Positions 1 through 10,699 are shown, numbered from the stretch's first letter. The stretch is DNA of 64,000 nt from Trileptium ribeirensis (GCA_030248225.1 JASANE010017429.1:1-64000); one strand, 5' to 3'. Notes: generated from the sequence alone by a model not told the origin. Numbers and translations: made by a program.

Positions 1-52
1 CTGCGTAGCTTCTTGGGTCTGCCCAAGAATAGGTTCAAAATTTAGTACTCAC

Positions 53-115
53 GGTCCACCCTTGAGGTTACGATAGCCGGGGTCGTATGGGCATGGTGTT
101 AGGAAGTTGCGCCAT
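53..115 (-). CDS. Possible internal exon of an unrecognised gene (partial)
   Basis: Read on the minus strand, this stretch is open and has protein-like composition (WRNFLTPCPYDPGYRNLKGG). It ends at a good splice donor (GG|GTGAGT, just left of position 53). A possible acceptor AG lies at about 116-117, but the frame also stays open to about 138, so the 5' boundary is uncertain. It is unusually GC-rich for this window. I do not recognise the family. The rest of the gene would lie left of the window and, through an intron holding the 131-bp tandem repeats, to the right. Seen: open frame and donor. Inferred: that it is an exon. Confidence 0.35.
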
Positions 116-140
116 GCAGCTGCGTCACCGGTTATTACAA

Positions 141-500
141 CGTATATCATCCCTGTAGTTTGGCATCCGTCCGTTAATAAATTGTAGTATCGACTTTAGC
201 CATTTTCCCAGTCTCGAGCTTACAAATTGAACCTGTGATTTGCAAATTATATTGTGAATGTTGCAATAGTACGTATATCATCCCTGTACTTTGGCATCCG
301 TCCGTTAATAAATTGTAGTATCGACTTTAGCCATTTTCCCAATCTCGAGTTTACAAATTGAACCTGTGTTTTGCAAATTATATTGTGAATGTTGCAATAG
401 TACATGTATCATCCCTGTAGTTTGGCATCCGTCCGTTAATTGTAGTATCGACTTTAACCACTTTCCCAGTCTCGAGCTTCTTAGACAAATTTAACATGTG
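141..500. repeat. 131-bp tandem repeat, about 2.7 copies
   Basis: A unit beginning CGTATATCATCCCTGTA starts near 141, 272 and 403, giving a period of 131 bp. Each unit contains the same run through GGCATCCGTCCGTTAAT, the GTATCGACTTTA segment and TCTCGAG. The third copy has lost about ten bases and fades out near 500. It carries no open frame and lies directly beside the putative minus-strand exon at 53-115. Confidence 0.85.
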
Positions 501-2600
501 TTTTAGATTCAGCATTACTGTTTATCGTGGTTTACAAAATGTTTGTGCCTCAACTATTAAAAGATCTCCAAGCGTACGAAACATAGAGAAATTTAAAAAA
601 TGTGCAGCTGATGACAAAAATATTAAATTTACGAATCATAAGACCGACCAATCTACATTCATTCCATAGTCACGATTTAACGCAAGAAGCAACGAATGTT
701 TCGATATGATGAATGATTAATCAATACTTATTCAATTAGCACATCATTTCATGTGTTTCGAAAAGAAATAGCCCACTTTACCCAGTTTTAGCCTATTGTT
801 GCCAAAAATCGTACCAAACATCGAATCGTTTCGTTTTCAGTCAAGCAACAAGCGCTCACGCAATTTACACGTTGGCAACTCGACATATATACCGAAGACA
901 ATGTAAGCATTTATTTCAGCACATCAAAATACAAATGTACAAAAGGTAATAAGTTCGGCAGCTTCTCTTCCTTAGGAAAACATAGTAATCAGGACGCTTG
1001 AAACCATGAAATTTGGATATTATCATGTTTGTTTCAAGAAATATTTATTCATTCATCATATTTATTTCAGGAAGAAGTATGAAACAAGGATATCTTGCGA
1101 CGGCTATATTTTCCTGTTTTAGAGTTGGCAATACTGTTATATTTCTAAAGACAAAAAAATTTATTTCACGTGGAGTAAGGTTAGGTACTAAAGATACTGT
1201 CGAAATATTAGGCATCCACCGCCACATTCATACGCAAAATTTGATAGCACGGTTATTGAAGAGGTGGACAAACCCTCGGCTATACCTATACAATGACACT
1301 AAATTATTTCTATTTTAGTTATCTATAGTCAGCCACGTAAACGTTTATAAACCATGTCGAAATTGTGGGACAACATTCTGCAGCTCAGTTTTACACACAA
1401 GCGAATCCGAATGAACCCATGCGCCTGCAAGTACATAATATATACAGTCAACGCACGTGATTATTATTTACAGTCTCTGAAATTTATGTGCAAAACGACA
1501 GTAGTTTTATGCCATCGCGTTACTCGGCACATTAACAGCTTAAAGCACATAAACAGCCGGTAACACATGCAAAATCTCCGACTAATTTTACAAATCGAAA
1601 AAGCCGAACAAAACTACCGACAAAGCAAAATTTGCCGACAAGGCGGTAAATTCTAAGTGCTGAATTTGTAATTCGAATATATATTTTTGGGTCCTATTCA
1701 AAAACCCAGTTTGAAACAACGCCTGGCGAATAAAGGCAACCGTTTCAATAGTAGTACACCATTTACAGATATGTAGAGGAAGGTCTATAAAACGAGACCA
1801 ATAACATCATATAGCTGGAGCGATTACGAGGTATTGCTGTTTTCTTGTATTTTGGATCTCATGGAACCATCCAAAACCAATTTTGACTCAACCGTGAAGC
1901 GTGAATAACAACCGCAGCAAACAATCACTATTCCAATTAACGTGACGTTACTGTTACATGTTAGGAATACACACAGTAAGCCACAGTAGATATACACTCA
2001 CATATTGTCAACATAGTCCAAAAAATGTTAATACAATACTTGACAGATATCAAAAGAAACATTTCAAGCTAATATCCCACAAGTAGTTTCGCAAGTACTG
2101 AAATAGTAAATTCTATTTTAGACCTTCTTTCGAACCAGTATCTAGTGAGCTGCTTAGCGAGAGACAATCACTCATGACGAGAACTGTGCCTACTTATTGT
2201 GTCCAAAGAAAGACAACAGTACAGTTATCGCAGTAAACCAACAACTTATCGTCTGTCATTACAACACAGATATAGCTCGACAATAACTCGGATTAATTTA
2301 CAGTAGTGACTCGTTGTTGCTTTACGAGTAAGCGGGTAGTGCTATTCTAGCCAGTCCTCAGCTGGGGTTTGGAACCCATCCCCACTTTTCCAAATCCATC
2401 ATGTTGATCACATCAACTCACCTGAAACCACCATGTTCAGCTAAATCCATGTTTTATTAATGTCCCAAATTTCATGTTGTCTGTATAATAAATATTTTTA
2501 AACACATAATTTACTATCTGTTAAAACACTGTTATAGCCTGAAAATATTTGTACAACTACAATTATAAGCTGAAAATACATAAAAATATAACGCTTTAAA
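501..2600. other. Non-coding stretch, no supported feature
   Basis: AT-rich sequence with only short, unrecognised open frames (the longest is 101 codons at 1013-1318 on the plus strand, with no family signature and no homologous-looking exon pattern). I see no repeat family shared with the rest of the window. It lies downstream of the poly(A) side of the ZNHIT3-like gene. Confidence 0.5.
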
Positions 2601-2605
2601 GCAAC

Positions 2606-2613
2606 ATTTATTC
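2606..2613 (-). terminator. Possible poly(A) signal of the ZNHIT3-like gene
   Basis: The minus strand reads AATAAA here, about 210 bases downstream of the stop codon of the ZNHIT3-like gene. This is a reasonable 3' UTR length. The hexamer is common in AT-rich DNA, so this is only a positional inference. Confidence 0.35.
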
Positions 2614-2818
2614 CCGCGGCACGACTTAAATTTTCTTCTTTAGAATAAATATGAAGCCTCAAAATCTCCCACTTTTCGGAAAGCTCTGAAGAGGCGTGCT
2701 ATATCACAGCGCGAGCAGCAGTCGTTCCTGCAGGACACTAGTAGACATTGACGGCCTTGAACTTCAAGCCAAACTACTTTGGTTCGTCGAAAAATTACCA
2801 GTATTGTCATATTAAAAT

Positions 2819-5800
2819 CTATCGTGCCTTCGGACGCTTTCTTGGTGGTGCAAACATTGATGAAACGTTGCAGACGTCGTTGCATGGCCCTACGTACGGC
2901 ATTAACAGCTGTTGAACCAGTTCAATCACTTGAGTGTCGGTCATATCACGCACTCGTTTAGGTCGGTCTTCGCATGGTTCTACGATATCGATGCACAACG
3001 CGGCGAAGTCCTGGCAAAAATGACTTTAAATATAAATGCATGACACGTTAAATTTGTAGACAATTACTAAAAAAATAAGTAAAACTATTAATTTCTATAT
3101 TAAAATGTTCCATATTTTTAAGTATAAACATAGAAAGAACCTTTTCCTAAATATTCGGGTCGCCCCTGTAGCATTTTGCCCTATTACAGCAGCAATGGAA
3201 TGAAAATACAATATAATAACACTGGGCTCTCAAAATTGGGGGCCTGGCATTATTCGATTCCACCTGGTTCAGAACAGGTGCTCCCGGTTCATGAACCCTG
3301 GCAAAATTTTGGTTCGACCGGTTCACCGCCTCTTCGAAAAATTTTTAGTTTCCAATTGGTCCAAACTACATAAAATTTCATCAAAATTTGTACTAAAATT
3401 CCGGTCTGAAAGCAAAAATTTTGCAATTTTGCTTCAAAATAGCTTTTCTTCCATCAAAACCATTTTGGCAGTGTTTCTGACACGATTTTTAAATGTTTTT
3501 TTCTTGGAAAAATGCCCCCTGGCAAAATCGATCGCCCCCGTTCGGAACCAGGGGGCCCCCGGCAAAATTTTCAGCTAATGGAGAGCCCAGATACAAAATG
3601 TCCAAAATTTAAAACACGCGAAAACATTCATTGTGAGTACTTCTATGAATGTGCGCGTAGCGATGAAAATGTTCGATTTCTAAACTGGAATCTTGAACGA
3701 TCAAAATAAATAATGCCAGCATAGCAGACGACCGCTGCTGTGTAAAAATTAAACATGTGGTTAACTGTTTCATCGCTACACCGTAGGTTTTTCCTACTTA
3801 AACCACTAGTCATATTACCAGTTGTAACAGCAAAAGACGAGTTCAGAAAGAAATAAAGAAAATCCAAAGCCAAATGAAAACGGAAAGGTAGAAAAATCGG
3901 CAAATGTAAAAATCTAACCCAGGAAAATACAAAATTTCGATGGTTTGGCGGCTATAACTTGGCTCAGAGTAAACTTTTTCAAAAAGGTACGGATAAGCAG
4001 TGAGTTCAGACCTGTGTGTACAACCATTTTCCCCGCAATAAATAATACTGTATCATAAATTTGTCCACGGGGCAAAACTACAAAAACAGAAATTTATACA
4101 GTTTGGAAAATGACAGCATTTTAGGTTTCTAACTAACTGGTAAACCAATACGGTCAATTGTAATGCCATTCGTCTCTTTGGGATCTAAATGCTAATGAAT
4201 CAGAATATCCTTGCCCATCATTAGCCGAAAAATAATGCACAAATTTCCCAAAGCCCGCTACCGACGGCTAATCTTCTAAATATGAAAGTAGGAGCGTTGT
4301 CATAACGATGCCTGTCGCAATTAAAACTGATTGTCAACAAATAGTTGATTATCTGCCAAACAATTTTTTACAGACAATGATTGTTACGTAGACAGCAGCA
4401 TACGTATGGGTGCTAAAGCTAAAAAAATATTGAGCAAAGAGGGCGACGGTGCGTGGCCATGTAAATGTACACTAAAGAACACGGAAGGCCAAAAGCGACC
4501 AACGTGAATTGTCGTTGAACGCAAACAGACAACCCGTTATAAAGCTACGGCGTGCACTGACCACATAATCTTGGCTTGAATTTGTCAGTAATTTGCAACG
4601 GCCTAAACATGTGTGGACGTCACTCAAAATGGTCGTTCACTTAAAGCAAGTTTGTGTCTGTTCATTCAATTATTATAACATTGATTACAATTACAGTGTT
4701 TGCAATTTCCAAAGTATTCGCTCGAAATGCATTCGATCCAGTTTTGTAGTCCAAAAATTGTTCCAGAAGTGTTAGCTGTTCGCTTGAAGTATGTATATAT
4801 GTTCATTTGTAACCAGATAATTGTTTAAGTGTAATTCTCGGATGATTTGAAACCTGTGATACTCAACCTCAACCTTGATTCTATCATTCATTTTTACAAA
4901 CAAATTTCGCACGCGAATCACCAGAGCCAAGTGCCAATATGGCAAGCAGATATTATAAACAGCTCTTGCTTTATTCAACAACAATGTAACAAATAATGCT
5001 TGCATCGCTAATACTTATATTGCAGCAAAATGGAACAAGCAAATTAATTGCTGTAATTTTTACATATTTACAAACTTAAAACAAAATAACCGGCCTCATC
5101 CCTGAAGATGGGTTCACACGTCTAAATGTTGTAATTTTGAGCTCTTGCTTTGATCAAACTATGAAAGCTACCATTTTCGGTAAATTTGAACATGTCAGCA
5201 CTGTTCAAATTTTTGTAGCGTATCCGATCAGGGACAAGTAATGTAACTTGAAATAATTTGAGCTCATATTTTGAAGCATGTTGATTTACCACATTTTCCG
5301 TTACAAATTACGGCAAATGTTTTATATATTACATTTTGAGCTCAAAATTTGACGTGTGAATGCACCTTTACTGAGATCGTCAAGAAAATAAGTATCAACT
5401 TGAAGACACACTTACGCACAATAATAAAAGCAAATCATTTATAAAAATTCGTAAAGTAACCAGACGAAAAATTAACGAGTAGCAATTAAAGCGCTAATAA
5501 TTTTTCGCGAAAATATTGCGTATAATTCGTATTATCAAGAGTCCATTAGGGAAGAGTATGACACTTTCCTGCACTCACATGTAACCCGTGTTTGATGACG
5601 CTGGCGTTTTCGGACTGTCCCCCCGCCAGTTGTTTTTTGGGGGATCGAGATGCATAGACATCCCAGTTTCTGGGGGGCGGGGGTAGGTAGGATCCCCCAA
5701 TTTCTGGGGGAGTCGGTTGAACCTGTAGCTGCTTATAAACCCATCCCCCAGAAATTGGTGGTTCCGACCTACCTCCCACCAGAAACTGGGGGTCTATGCA

Positions 5801-6257
5801 TCTCGACCCCCCTCCCAAACACTGTGGGTTCAGGCCGATAACGCCCGCGTCATCAAACAAGGGTTTACATGTGAGTGCAGTGAAGTGTCATACTCTTCCG
5901 TAATGCACTCTTGGCATTATTAAATTGCTTTTATTTCTATCCGTAACTGCGCTATATTAAAAGCCAGTTAGTTACCTGAAACTCAGGGTGTTGCATTGCC
6001 TTATGAAGCGCGACTGCCGGATTTCGCGAACAATCAATCCAGGATAAAATTTGTCTCAGAGTCTTGCTGTGAAGCATTGCCTTCAGTTCATCGCTTTTTT
6101 CCAAGCACTGAAGACGTTCAGTGGGTACCACATCTTCGGTAGGAATCGATAGTTTCTTCCGCTTGTGCGACGTCGACGGACCAGGCAGTGACGCCGGTGG
6201 CGTTGGCACTCTATCACAGGGGTTATTTCGGTGAAGCCTCAAACGACAAAGATCCAA
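2819..6257 (-). CDS. ZNHIT3-like HIT zinc-finger protein, C-terminal exons (5' end not found)
   Basis: Two exons on the minus strand: 6257-5976 (282 nt, acceptor TATTGATAG, donor CAG|GTAACT) and 3010-2819 (acceptor TTTTGCCAG, stop TAG at 2821-2819). Both junctions are phase 0. The first exon opens with LDLCRLRLHRNNPC, which fits the end of a HIT-type zinc finger (C..xH..C). It continues through a basic linker to a helical segment with LRQILSWIDCSRNP and KAMQHPEFQ. The second exon continues in frame with DFAALCIDIVEP, matching the conserved FADxCLxIVEP-like end of ZNHIT3. After that comes a C-terminal extension of about 50 residues ending in a basic run. ZNHIT3 (yeast Hit1) partners NUFIP1/Rsa1 in box C/D snoRNP assembly in the nucleus. 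The exon with the first zinc-binding cysteines is not identified and must lie above 6260. The 3-kb intron holds repeats at 3222-3590, 5103-5375 and 5536-5913. Confidence 0.65.
3222..3590. mobile_element. ~370-bp inverted-repeat element, family A, copy 1
   Basis: Ends are CTGGGCTCTCAAAA on the left and TGGAGAGCCCAG on the right, forming a short terminal inverted repeat. The interior carries repeated CCCTGGCAAAATTTT-type blocks, GTTCATGAACC and GGTTCGGAACCAGGGGGCC-type palindromes, and a GTGTTTCTGACACGATTTT segment, all shared with the copies at 11447, 25563 and 28737. It lies inside the ZNHIT3-like intron. No coding capacity is visible; it is a MITE-like non-autonomous element of unassigned superfamily. 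Target-site duplication is not clear for this copy. Confidence 0.75.
3591..5100. other. Intronic sequence of the ZNHIT3-like gene, nothing recognised
   Basis: No open frame longer than about 90 codons and no family signature. No copies of this stretch were noticed elsewhere in the window. Confidence 0.45.
5103..5375. mobile_element. Short palindromic MITE-like element with TTCACACG termini
   Basis: The left end reads GGTTCACACGTCTAAA and proceeds to GAGCTC. The right end reads GAGCTCAAAATTTGACGTGTGAATGCACC. Both ends fold onto each other over about 30 bases. A smaller element with the same TTCACACG-type termini lies at 35401-35543 in an OSCP intron. No coding capacity. Confidence 0.55.
5536..5913. 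mobile_element. CAAGAG foldback element, copy 1
   Basis: The termini CAAGAGTCCATTAGGGAAGAGTATGACAC and the inverted GTGTCATACTCTTCCGTAATGCACTCTTG pair over about 65 bases, up to the GTTTGATGACG block on each arm. The middle is a C/G-homopolymer-rich palindrome around CCCCCAGAAATTGG. Flanks GTATTAT and GCATTAT are a possible 7-bp target-site duplication with one mismatch. A second copy sits at 54257-54580. The open frames across this element are by-products of its palindromic sequence. Confidence 0.8.
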
Positions 6258-7140
6258 CTATCAATAAATATTGTTTAGTAATTAGTAAACAATAATTATT
6301 CTTGCGGCGATGGTAAATGAATCGAGTGTGGCTAACCCATGTTCAAAGACTATACGATATGCAGAAAGAATTTAATACTTGTTCGGTTATGCGTTTTATA
6401 GTACTGTATATAAGCTAACATAGGTTTTATGACATGCAGAATACGATGGTGGTATGCAGAATACGATGCTATATTATCAAACTGCCACTAGTAGTCTACA
6501 TGACTTTAGAAGTTCCAGAGGTTTTAGTGTGCTATATACGTCAAACACAAAGGATGCTACTGGTGATGAAACAAAATGACAGCCATAGCTGAATTATGCT
6601 TGCTCCGATGCAAATTCCCCTGCGAGACACTAGTTATAAGTATTTATTATAGTGCGCGAACAATATCGAATGGGATAAATTTAAGCCCTTGACTCTTATA
6701 AGCTGCAACCCATCCAAACCCTGTTATCTGTTATCAAATTCATGTTACCTGGGTACACACATTTAGAAATAACGCATCTCGTCTGAAGCATTTATCTTTC
6801 TGCTAACGACTGAAATGTTTGAGAACCTATGATTGGGAGTACTATTTTGCGCCGTTGAACGTATCATTAACATTACGGAAGCAGTAAACTATCTAAAATG
6901 CGTATAAGCCTGGTGTCTACTAAATTTGCTTTTTATCTGACGTTATACATCTACCAAACCTATATATATGTGATATATTTAGTATTATACGCAACGGCTA
7001 GTCGTTATGGCAGTATATTCGACAGCAAAATAATTATTAAACGTTTCAACCCCTAAGCTATAAAATAACTTGTAATGTACTAAGGTGTTCCAGCGGTCTG
7101 ACCCCAAGTGCGGGGAGAAGGTTAACACGGAAGGGCAAAT
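6258..7140. other. Non-coding stretch upstream of the visible ZNHIT3-like exon
   Basis: Presumed 5' intron of the ZNHIT3-like gene. I searched it on the minus strand for the missing CxxC...YxCPxC...YCS finger exon and found no match. AT-rich, no repeats recognised. Confidence 0.4.
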
Positions 7141-7146
7141 ATTATA

Positions 7147-8430
7147 CAGGGTGTTTCAGAAGTAACTACCCACAGTTTGTCAATCAATATCGTCAGGCGT
7201 AATATTTCGCAATGGTTGTTTATCGCTGTTTTTAATATTTCAGGTTATTATAAATATATACTGTTTATACCATGGATTCCCCACGACGATCTCTGCCTGA
7301 AAAAATCTGTGTTATAAAACTTTACTATAAATACGGAAATTATGCCGAAGTCTCACGCCAGTGGAAAAATCATTTCGACTCAATACCTCCTACTCGCAAG
7401 ACGATGGCTGATATTATTTCCCGATTCGAGGACACTGGCAGTGTAGCGGAACGGCTGAGGACGGGTCGTCCAAAGTCTGCCACAAGTGGGGACCAGAAAG
7501 CTGTATTAATCGCTGCGATATCCAGGAGCCCCCAGAAGTCAACTCGAAGGGCTTCCCTCCAGCTGGGTATTCCTCACACTTCCGTTTGGCGCCTTTACAA
7601 GGAGCTTAACTTGAAGCCCTTTCGGCCCCGTCTTATCCATGGACTCTCTGATAATGATTTCGATCGCAGAGTCCAGTTTTGTGAGACATTTATGCACATG
7701 GTGGAAAGCAGTGCGTTGGATATTGATCGCATTTTGTGGACCGACGAGGCGGTTTTCAAGCTCAATGGTCATGTTAATCGCCATAATTGTGTTTATTGGT
7801 CTGAATACAATCCACATGTCACGATTAACAAAGAGGTCAACGCCCCTGGAGTCTGTGTCTGGGCCGGAATTTGTTCACAAGGCATCGTTGGTCCATTCTT
7901 TTTTGACGGAAATGTCAATAAAAAAGCTATTTGGAATTTTTATCTGTGAATGTCTACCCGCAAATCGCAACCGAGGACCTTGTTTTCATGCATGACGGAG
8001 CCCCAGCTCACTACGCTACCGAAGTCCGCGCTTGGCTGGACGAAAGGTTCCCGAATCGATGGATCGGCCGCAGAGGTGCCATCGAGTGGCCAGCTAGGTC
8101 ACCAGACTTAACTCCGCCTGACTTCTTTCTTTGGGGTGTTCTGAAAGATGTTTATGGAAGTAGGGCGAAGGACCCTCTAGAATTGATGGACAGAATAAAA
8201 TCAGCGTTTTCTAAAATTCCAGGGGACTTATGCGCCAAAGTTTGCCGATCTGCACCATCCAACTGGAGAAATGCATTCAGCTTGGCGGAGCTGTTCTGAG
8301 ATCTCTATTCGTAATGTAAGTAAACTTTTAATACTTGTCTGTAATTATACAAAAAAACCGGCGAGCTACCTCTGCCCAGTCAACCGATAGTTGGCATCAA
8401 ACAGTGGGTAGTTACTTCTGAAACACCCTG
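7147..8430 (+). mobile_element. Tc1/mariner-superfamily transposon, 1284 bp, near-complete
   Basis: Terminal inverted repeats are 33 bp with one mismatch: CAGGGTGTTTCAGAAGTAAC continuing to CTACCCAC(A/T)GTTTG at 7147-7179, with its inverse at 8398-8430. Each end is flanked by TA (7145-7146 and 8431-8432), the target duplication typical of the superfamily. The single gene inside is a DDE transposase broken by one frameshift (see the pseudogene entry). The near-identical ends suggest a fairly recent insertion. It lies upstream of, or in a 5' intron of, the minus-strand ZNHIT3-like gene. Confidence 0.92.
7272..8299 (+). pseudogene. IS630/Tc1/mariner-type DDE transposase, one frameshift
   Basis: Residues 1-70 form a helix-turn-helix of the kind found in many animal mariner-like transposases (LPEKICVIKLYYKYGNYAEV, then SRFEDTGSVAERLRTGRPKS). 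A second HTH follows (IPHTSVWRLYKELNLKPFR). The first catalytic Asp is in LWTDEAVFKLNG. The frame stops at 7949 (after AIWNFYL). An overlapping frame from 7931 carries the rest: VFMHDGAPAHY with the second Asp and WPARSPDLTPPDFFLWG with the third. There are 36 residues between the second and third Asp, so a DD36D-like spacing. Apart from this one shift no other stop is seen, and the element keeps both ends. The start ATG at 7272 is the first in frame. Inactive as it stands unless the shift is a sequencing error or programmed. Confidence 0.9.
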
Positions 8431-8459
8431 TATGTGTTATTTACATGTATATATAATAT

Positions 8460-8830
8460 ATTAATCATACATGCTCATAACGGGGACTATTCCCCAGGAG
8501 GATCGGACCCCCCTCCTCGGGCTTCGCCAAACCAACCCCACCCTGGGAGGTAACCTGATAGCCTGAGACTCCGCAACCCTTCTCCTCCGCCCCCCCCCCC
8601 GCACCAAAGGCACGTGGAGGATTTTGGCAAAAATGATGAAGAACTGCGCGCAATTGTGAAAAATTAGCAAAAGTTAGGAGAAAATTGGTAAAATATAGCC
8701 AAAAAATTTCAAAAATTGAGTTCCAGTAATTTATCCAACCCGACAGTGGTCTCCAGCCGACAGCCTGTGCCTCATGGCGACAACCTCATCCCCAACGCTA
8801 TCCCCTGGAAATTTGGAGCTCCAGAGATGG
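8460..8830. repeat. Dispersed GC-rich repeat, family D (copy 1)
   Basis: Starts with ACATGCTCATAACGGGGACT, includes a C-homopolymer at about 8589, then a G/A-rich stretch with GGCAAAAATGATGAAGAA, and ends near CATGGCGACAACCTCATCCCC. The same order of landmarks occurs at 19500-19805. The opening alone recurs at 9236 (ACATGCTCATAGGGG). No protein evidence; the open frames here reflect GC-rich composition. Confidence 0.5.
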
Positions 8831-9235
8831 GCAAAAAATGCTAAAATTCGTTGTAATTGCACTTTACGTTGGTCGGACATAAAAGTTTCTCGGGGTTAAA
8901 ATAAAAAATTTATGGGGTTAAACTTTTAAAAGGAAAAGTGGCGAATAGGGCTCAGCGGCCGGACATGAGGGTCAGCACCTTTTATAGTGGTACAGAGGGC
9001 ACACTTCATGAATTTATTGTAAAACTAACAGTTTCATATGTACCACAAAAAAACTCACCTGTAACAGCTAGTCGAACAGTATCGTAATCGACAAATCGAA
9101 CATTTGTATTTCATTTCCCGTCGCATACAAACTTTACACATAGTCGAATTGTTAGTAGTCATTATTGTTTTATACAAGCAAGCTATTACTACCTAAGTTA
9201 TTGCTACCAATAAAACTAGAATACCTAGTACATAC

Positions 9236-9310
9236 ATGCTCATAGGGGTATGGGGGTTACTCCCCCTGGGATCCGGTTACCCCCTCCCGAGACGTTGAAC
9301 CCCCGGTCCA
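9236..9310. repeat. Fragment of dispersed repeat family D
   Basis: ACATGCTCATAGGGGTATGG followed by GGTTACTCCCCCTGGGATC matches the first 80 bases of the repeat at 8460. It ends within a short GC-rich run near CCCGGTCCACG. Confidence 0.4.
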
Positions 9311-9808
9311 CGTATGACGCAATATATAAAATATACTGTCTTGAGTTTTTCCAAGTAGCAAAAAATATACAGCTATAATTCGAATTAAAAAAACTAGACG
9401 TATTGACAAGATTATAAACAGTAGAAATCTTCTTCGCCGACAAAACGTCCAAATAAGTTTTTCTAGCGGCTCCACCTGGTAAATATTGGCTTCCACAAAC
9501 TTGCGTACAGTTATCTGAGGTAGCATCAAAAACATCAAACGCCCTAGTGTTAAGCTAATAGGGCATAACATATTACTATTACTTTTATTTATCCGAGTAT
9601 AATACATTCTAATTAAACTTATTCGGCATAGACGCGTGACAACAAGATAATATTCATTTATATGATACATGGATAAGCAGGTAGTGCATAGTTGCTCCAG
9701 CCGTACATACTCCACGGAAGCAGGTGGAAATTCTTTCAGAATCCGATATTTTTGTTCACGAGGGAAATCAATGCCCCAGGTATTACTTTGATCCTGTGGA
9801 AAGGCCAT
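9257..9808 (-). CDS. Uncertain 183-codon open frame, no recognised family
   Basis: An unusually long open frame for this AT-rich DNA. The N-terminal half (MAFPQDQSNTWGIDF, REQKYRILKEFPPAS) has a protein-like mix of residues. The C-terminal end runs into the family-D repeat and is probably not coding. Its start overlaps head-to-head with a plus-strand frame beginning at 9807. I recognise no motif. It could be chance, part of a decayed gene, or an exon. Confidence 0.2.
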   Translation of the reverse strand: MAFPQDQSNTWGIDFPREQKYRILKEFPPASVEYVRLEQLCTTCLSMYHINEYYLVVTRLCRISLIRMYYTRINKSNSNMLCPISLTLGRLMFLMLPQITVRKFVEANIYQVEPLEKLIWTFCRRRRFLLFIILSIRLVFLIRIIAVYFLLLGKTQDSIFYILRHTWTGGSTSREGVTGSQGE

Positions 9809-10058
9809 GAATATGACAAAATGTCGTATAAAACCATATTATGGTATATATAGTATAACCATGTTCGATGACGTGGAATATATTTTAAACCCAGAAACGC
9901 TCAATGTGTACCCCAAATCATCCCGTAAAATTTCGACTTCTAAAAAAGGTTCTTCGTGTTTGTATCGAATATTACTCTACAGTTCGTTGAAGTTGTACCA
10001 ACTACTCACAAAAAGATATGAAATAATCCGAAAACAACCACGTATTGGTTATTTTTAA
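9807..10058 (+). CDS. Uncertain 83-codon open frame, no recognised family
   Basis: The frame reads MNMTKCRIKPYYGIYS then FDDVEYILNPETLNVYPKSS and a basic Lys/Ser/Arg-rich tail to a stop at 10058. Composition is protein-like but I recognise nothing. An upstream plus-strand frame (ESDIFVHEGNQCPRYYFD) ends just before it in a different phase, so it may be a remnant with a frameshift. Head-to-head with the frame at 9257-9808. Confidence 0.2.
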   Translation: MNMTKCRIKPYYGIYSITMFDDVEYILNPETLNVYPKSSRKISTSKKGSSCLYRILLYSSLKLYQLLTKRYEIIRKQPRIGYF

Positions 10059-10699
10059 CAAATTGTATCGAGACCTCCTGATAATGTTAGCTACTTACAG
10101 GAGTAACATAAATCCTTTTAATGTTGGCGTTACATTGTATGCTGAAACAAAAAGTCAAAGAAAGGCTAACAGCACACACAACACACGATTCCATGCGGTA
10201 TGTTAAAAAATTCTGACTGAATGCATGAATCACAATTATTATTGTAAACAACATAGGTATCTGGTATATATGTGACAAGTTCCTTCATGAGAAAGCATCG
10301 CAACAGCAATACTGTTGACATAATCTCAGTGCACGATATAAACTAATAATTACTGTGCTAAGCTGCGTTTTTAAAGCAAACACGAAACGTTTGAAACGAT
10401 TTAGCTGAAAAAGCAGAAAAGAATCGTCACAATTCTAGTATATACCTAGACTGTCGGATATTAGAGAACTCGTTGAACGAGCGGTAGATAATCAGTAGCA
10501 CGTGCACACGCCGAGTTATGTATACACTACAAATTATATTTTACTTTTAATTATGGCCAGCCCCGATAATCCTTATTTATTAACTAATTACTAACACTTT
10601 TTCATTTTGCTATCTAATTCGTTAAATTGTAGAAGAAACAAAAAGAGAAACCATTAAAATTTATAAATTTTAAAAATAATTATTTTAAGAGTAATTTTT

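Noticed and set aside
141..500. CRISPR-like array
   Set aside because: Whole 131-bp units repeat without variable spacers, and the genome is eukaryotic.
5546..5860. 104-codon minus-strand and 63-codon plus-strand frames rich in Pro and Gly
   Set aside because: They read the two sides of a palindromic foldback element with C/G runs; the composition reflects the repeat, not a protein.
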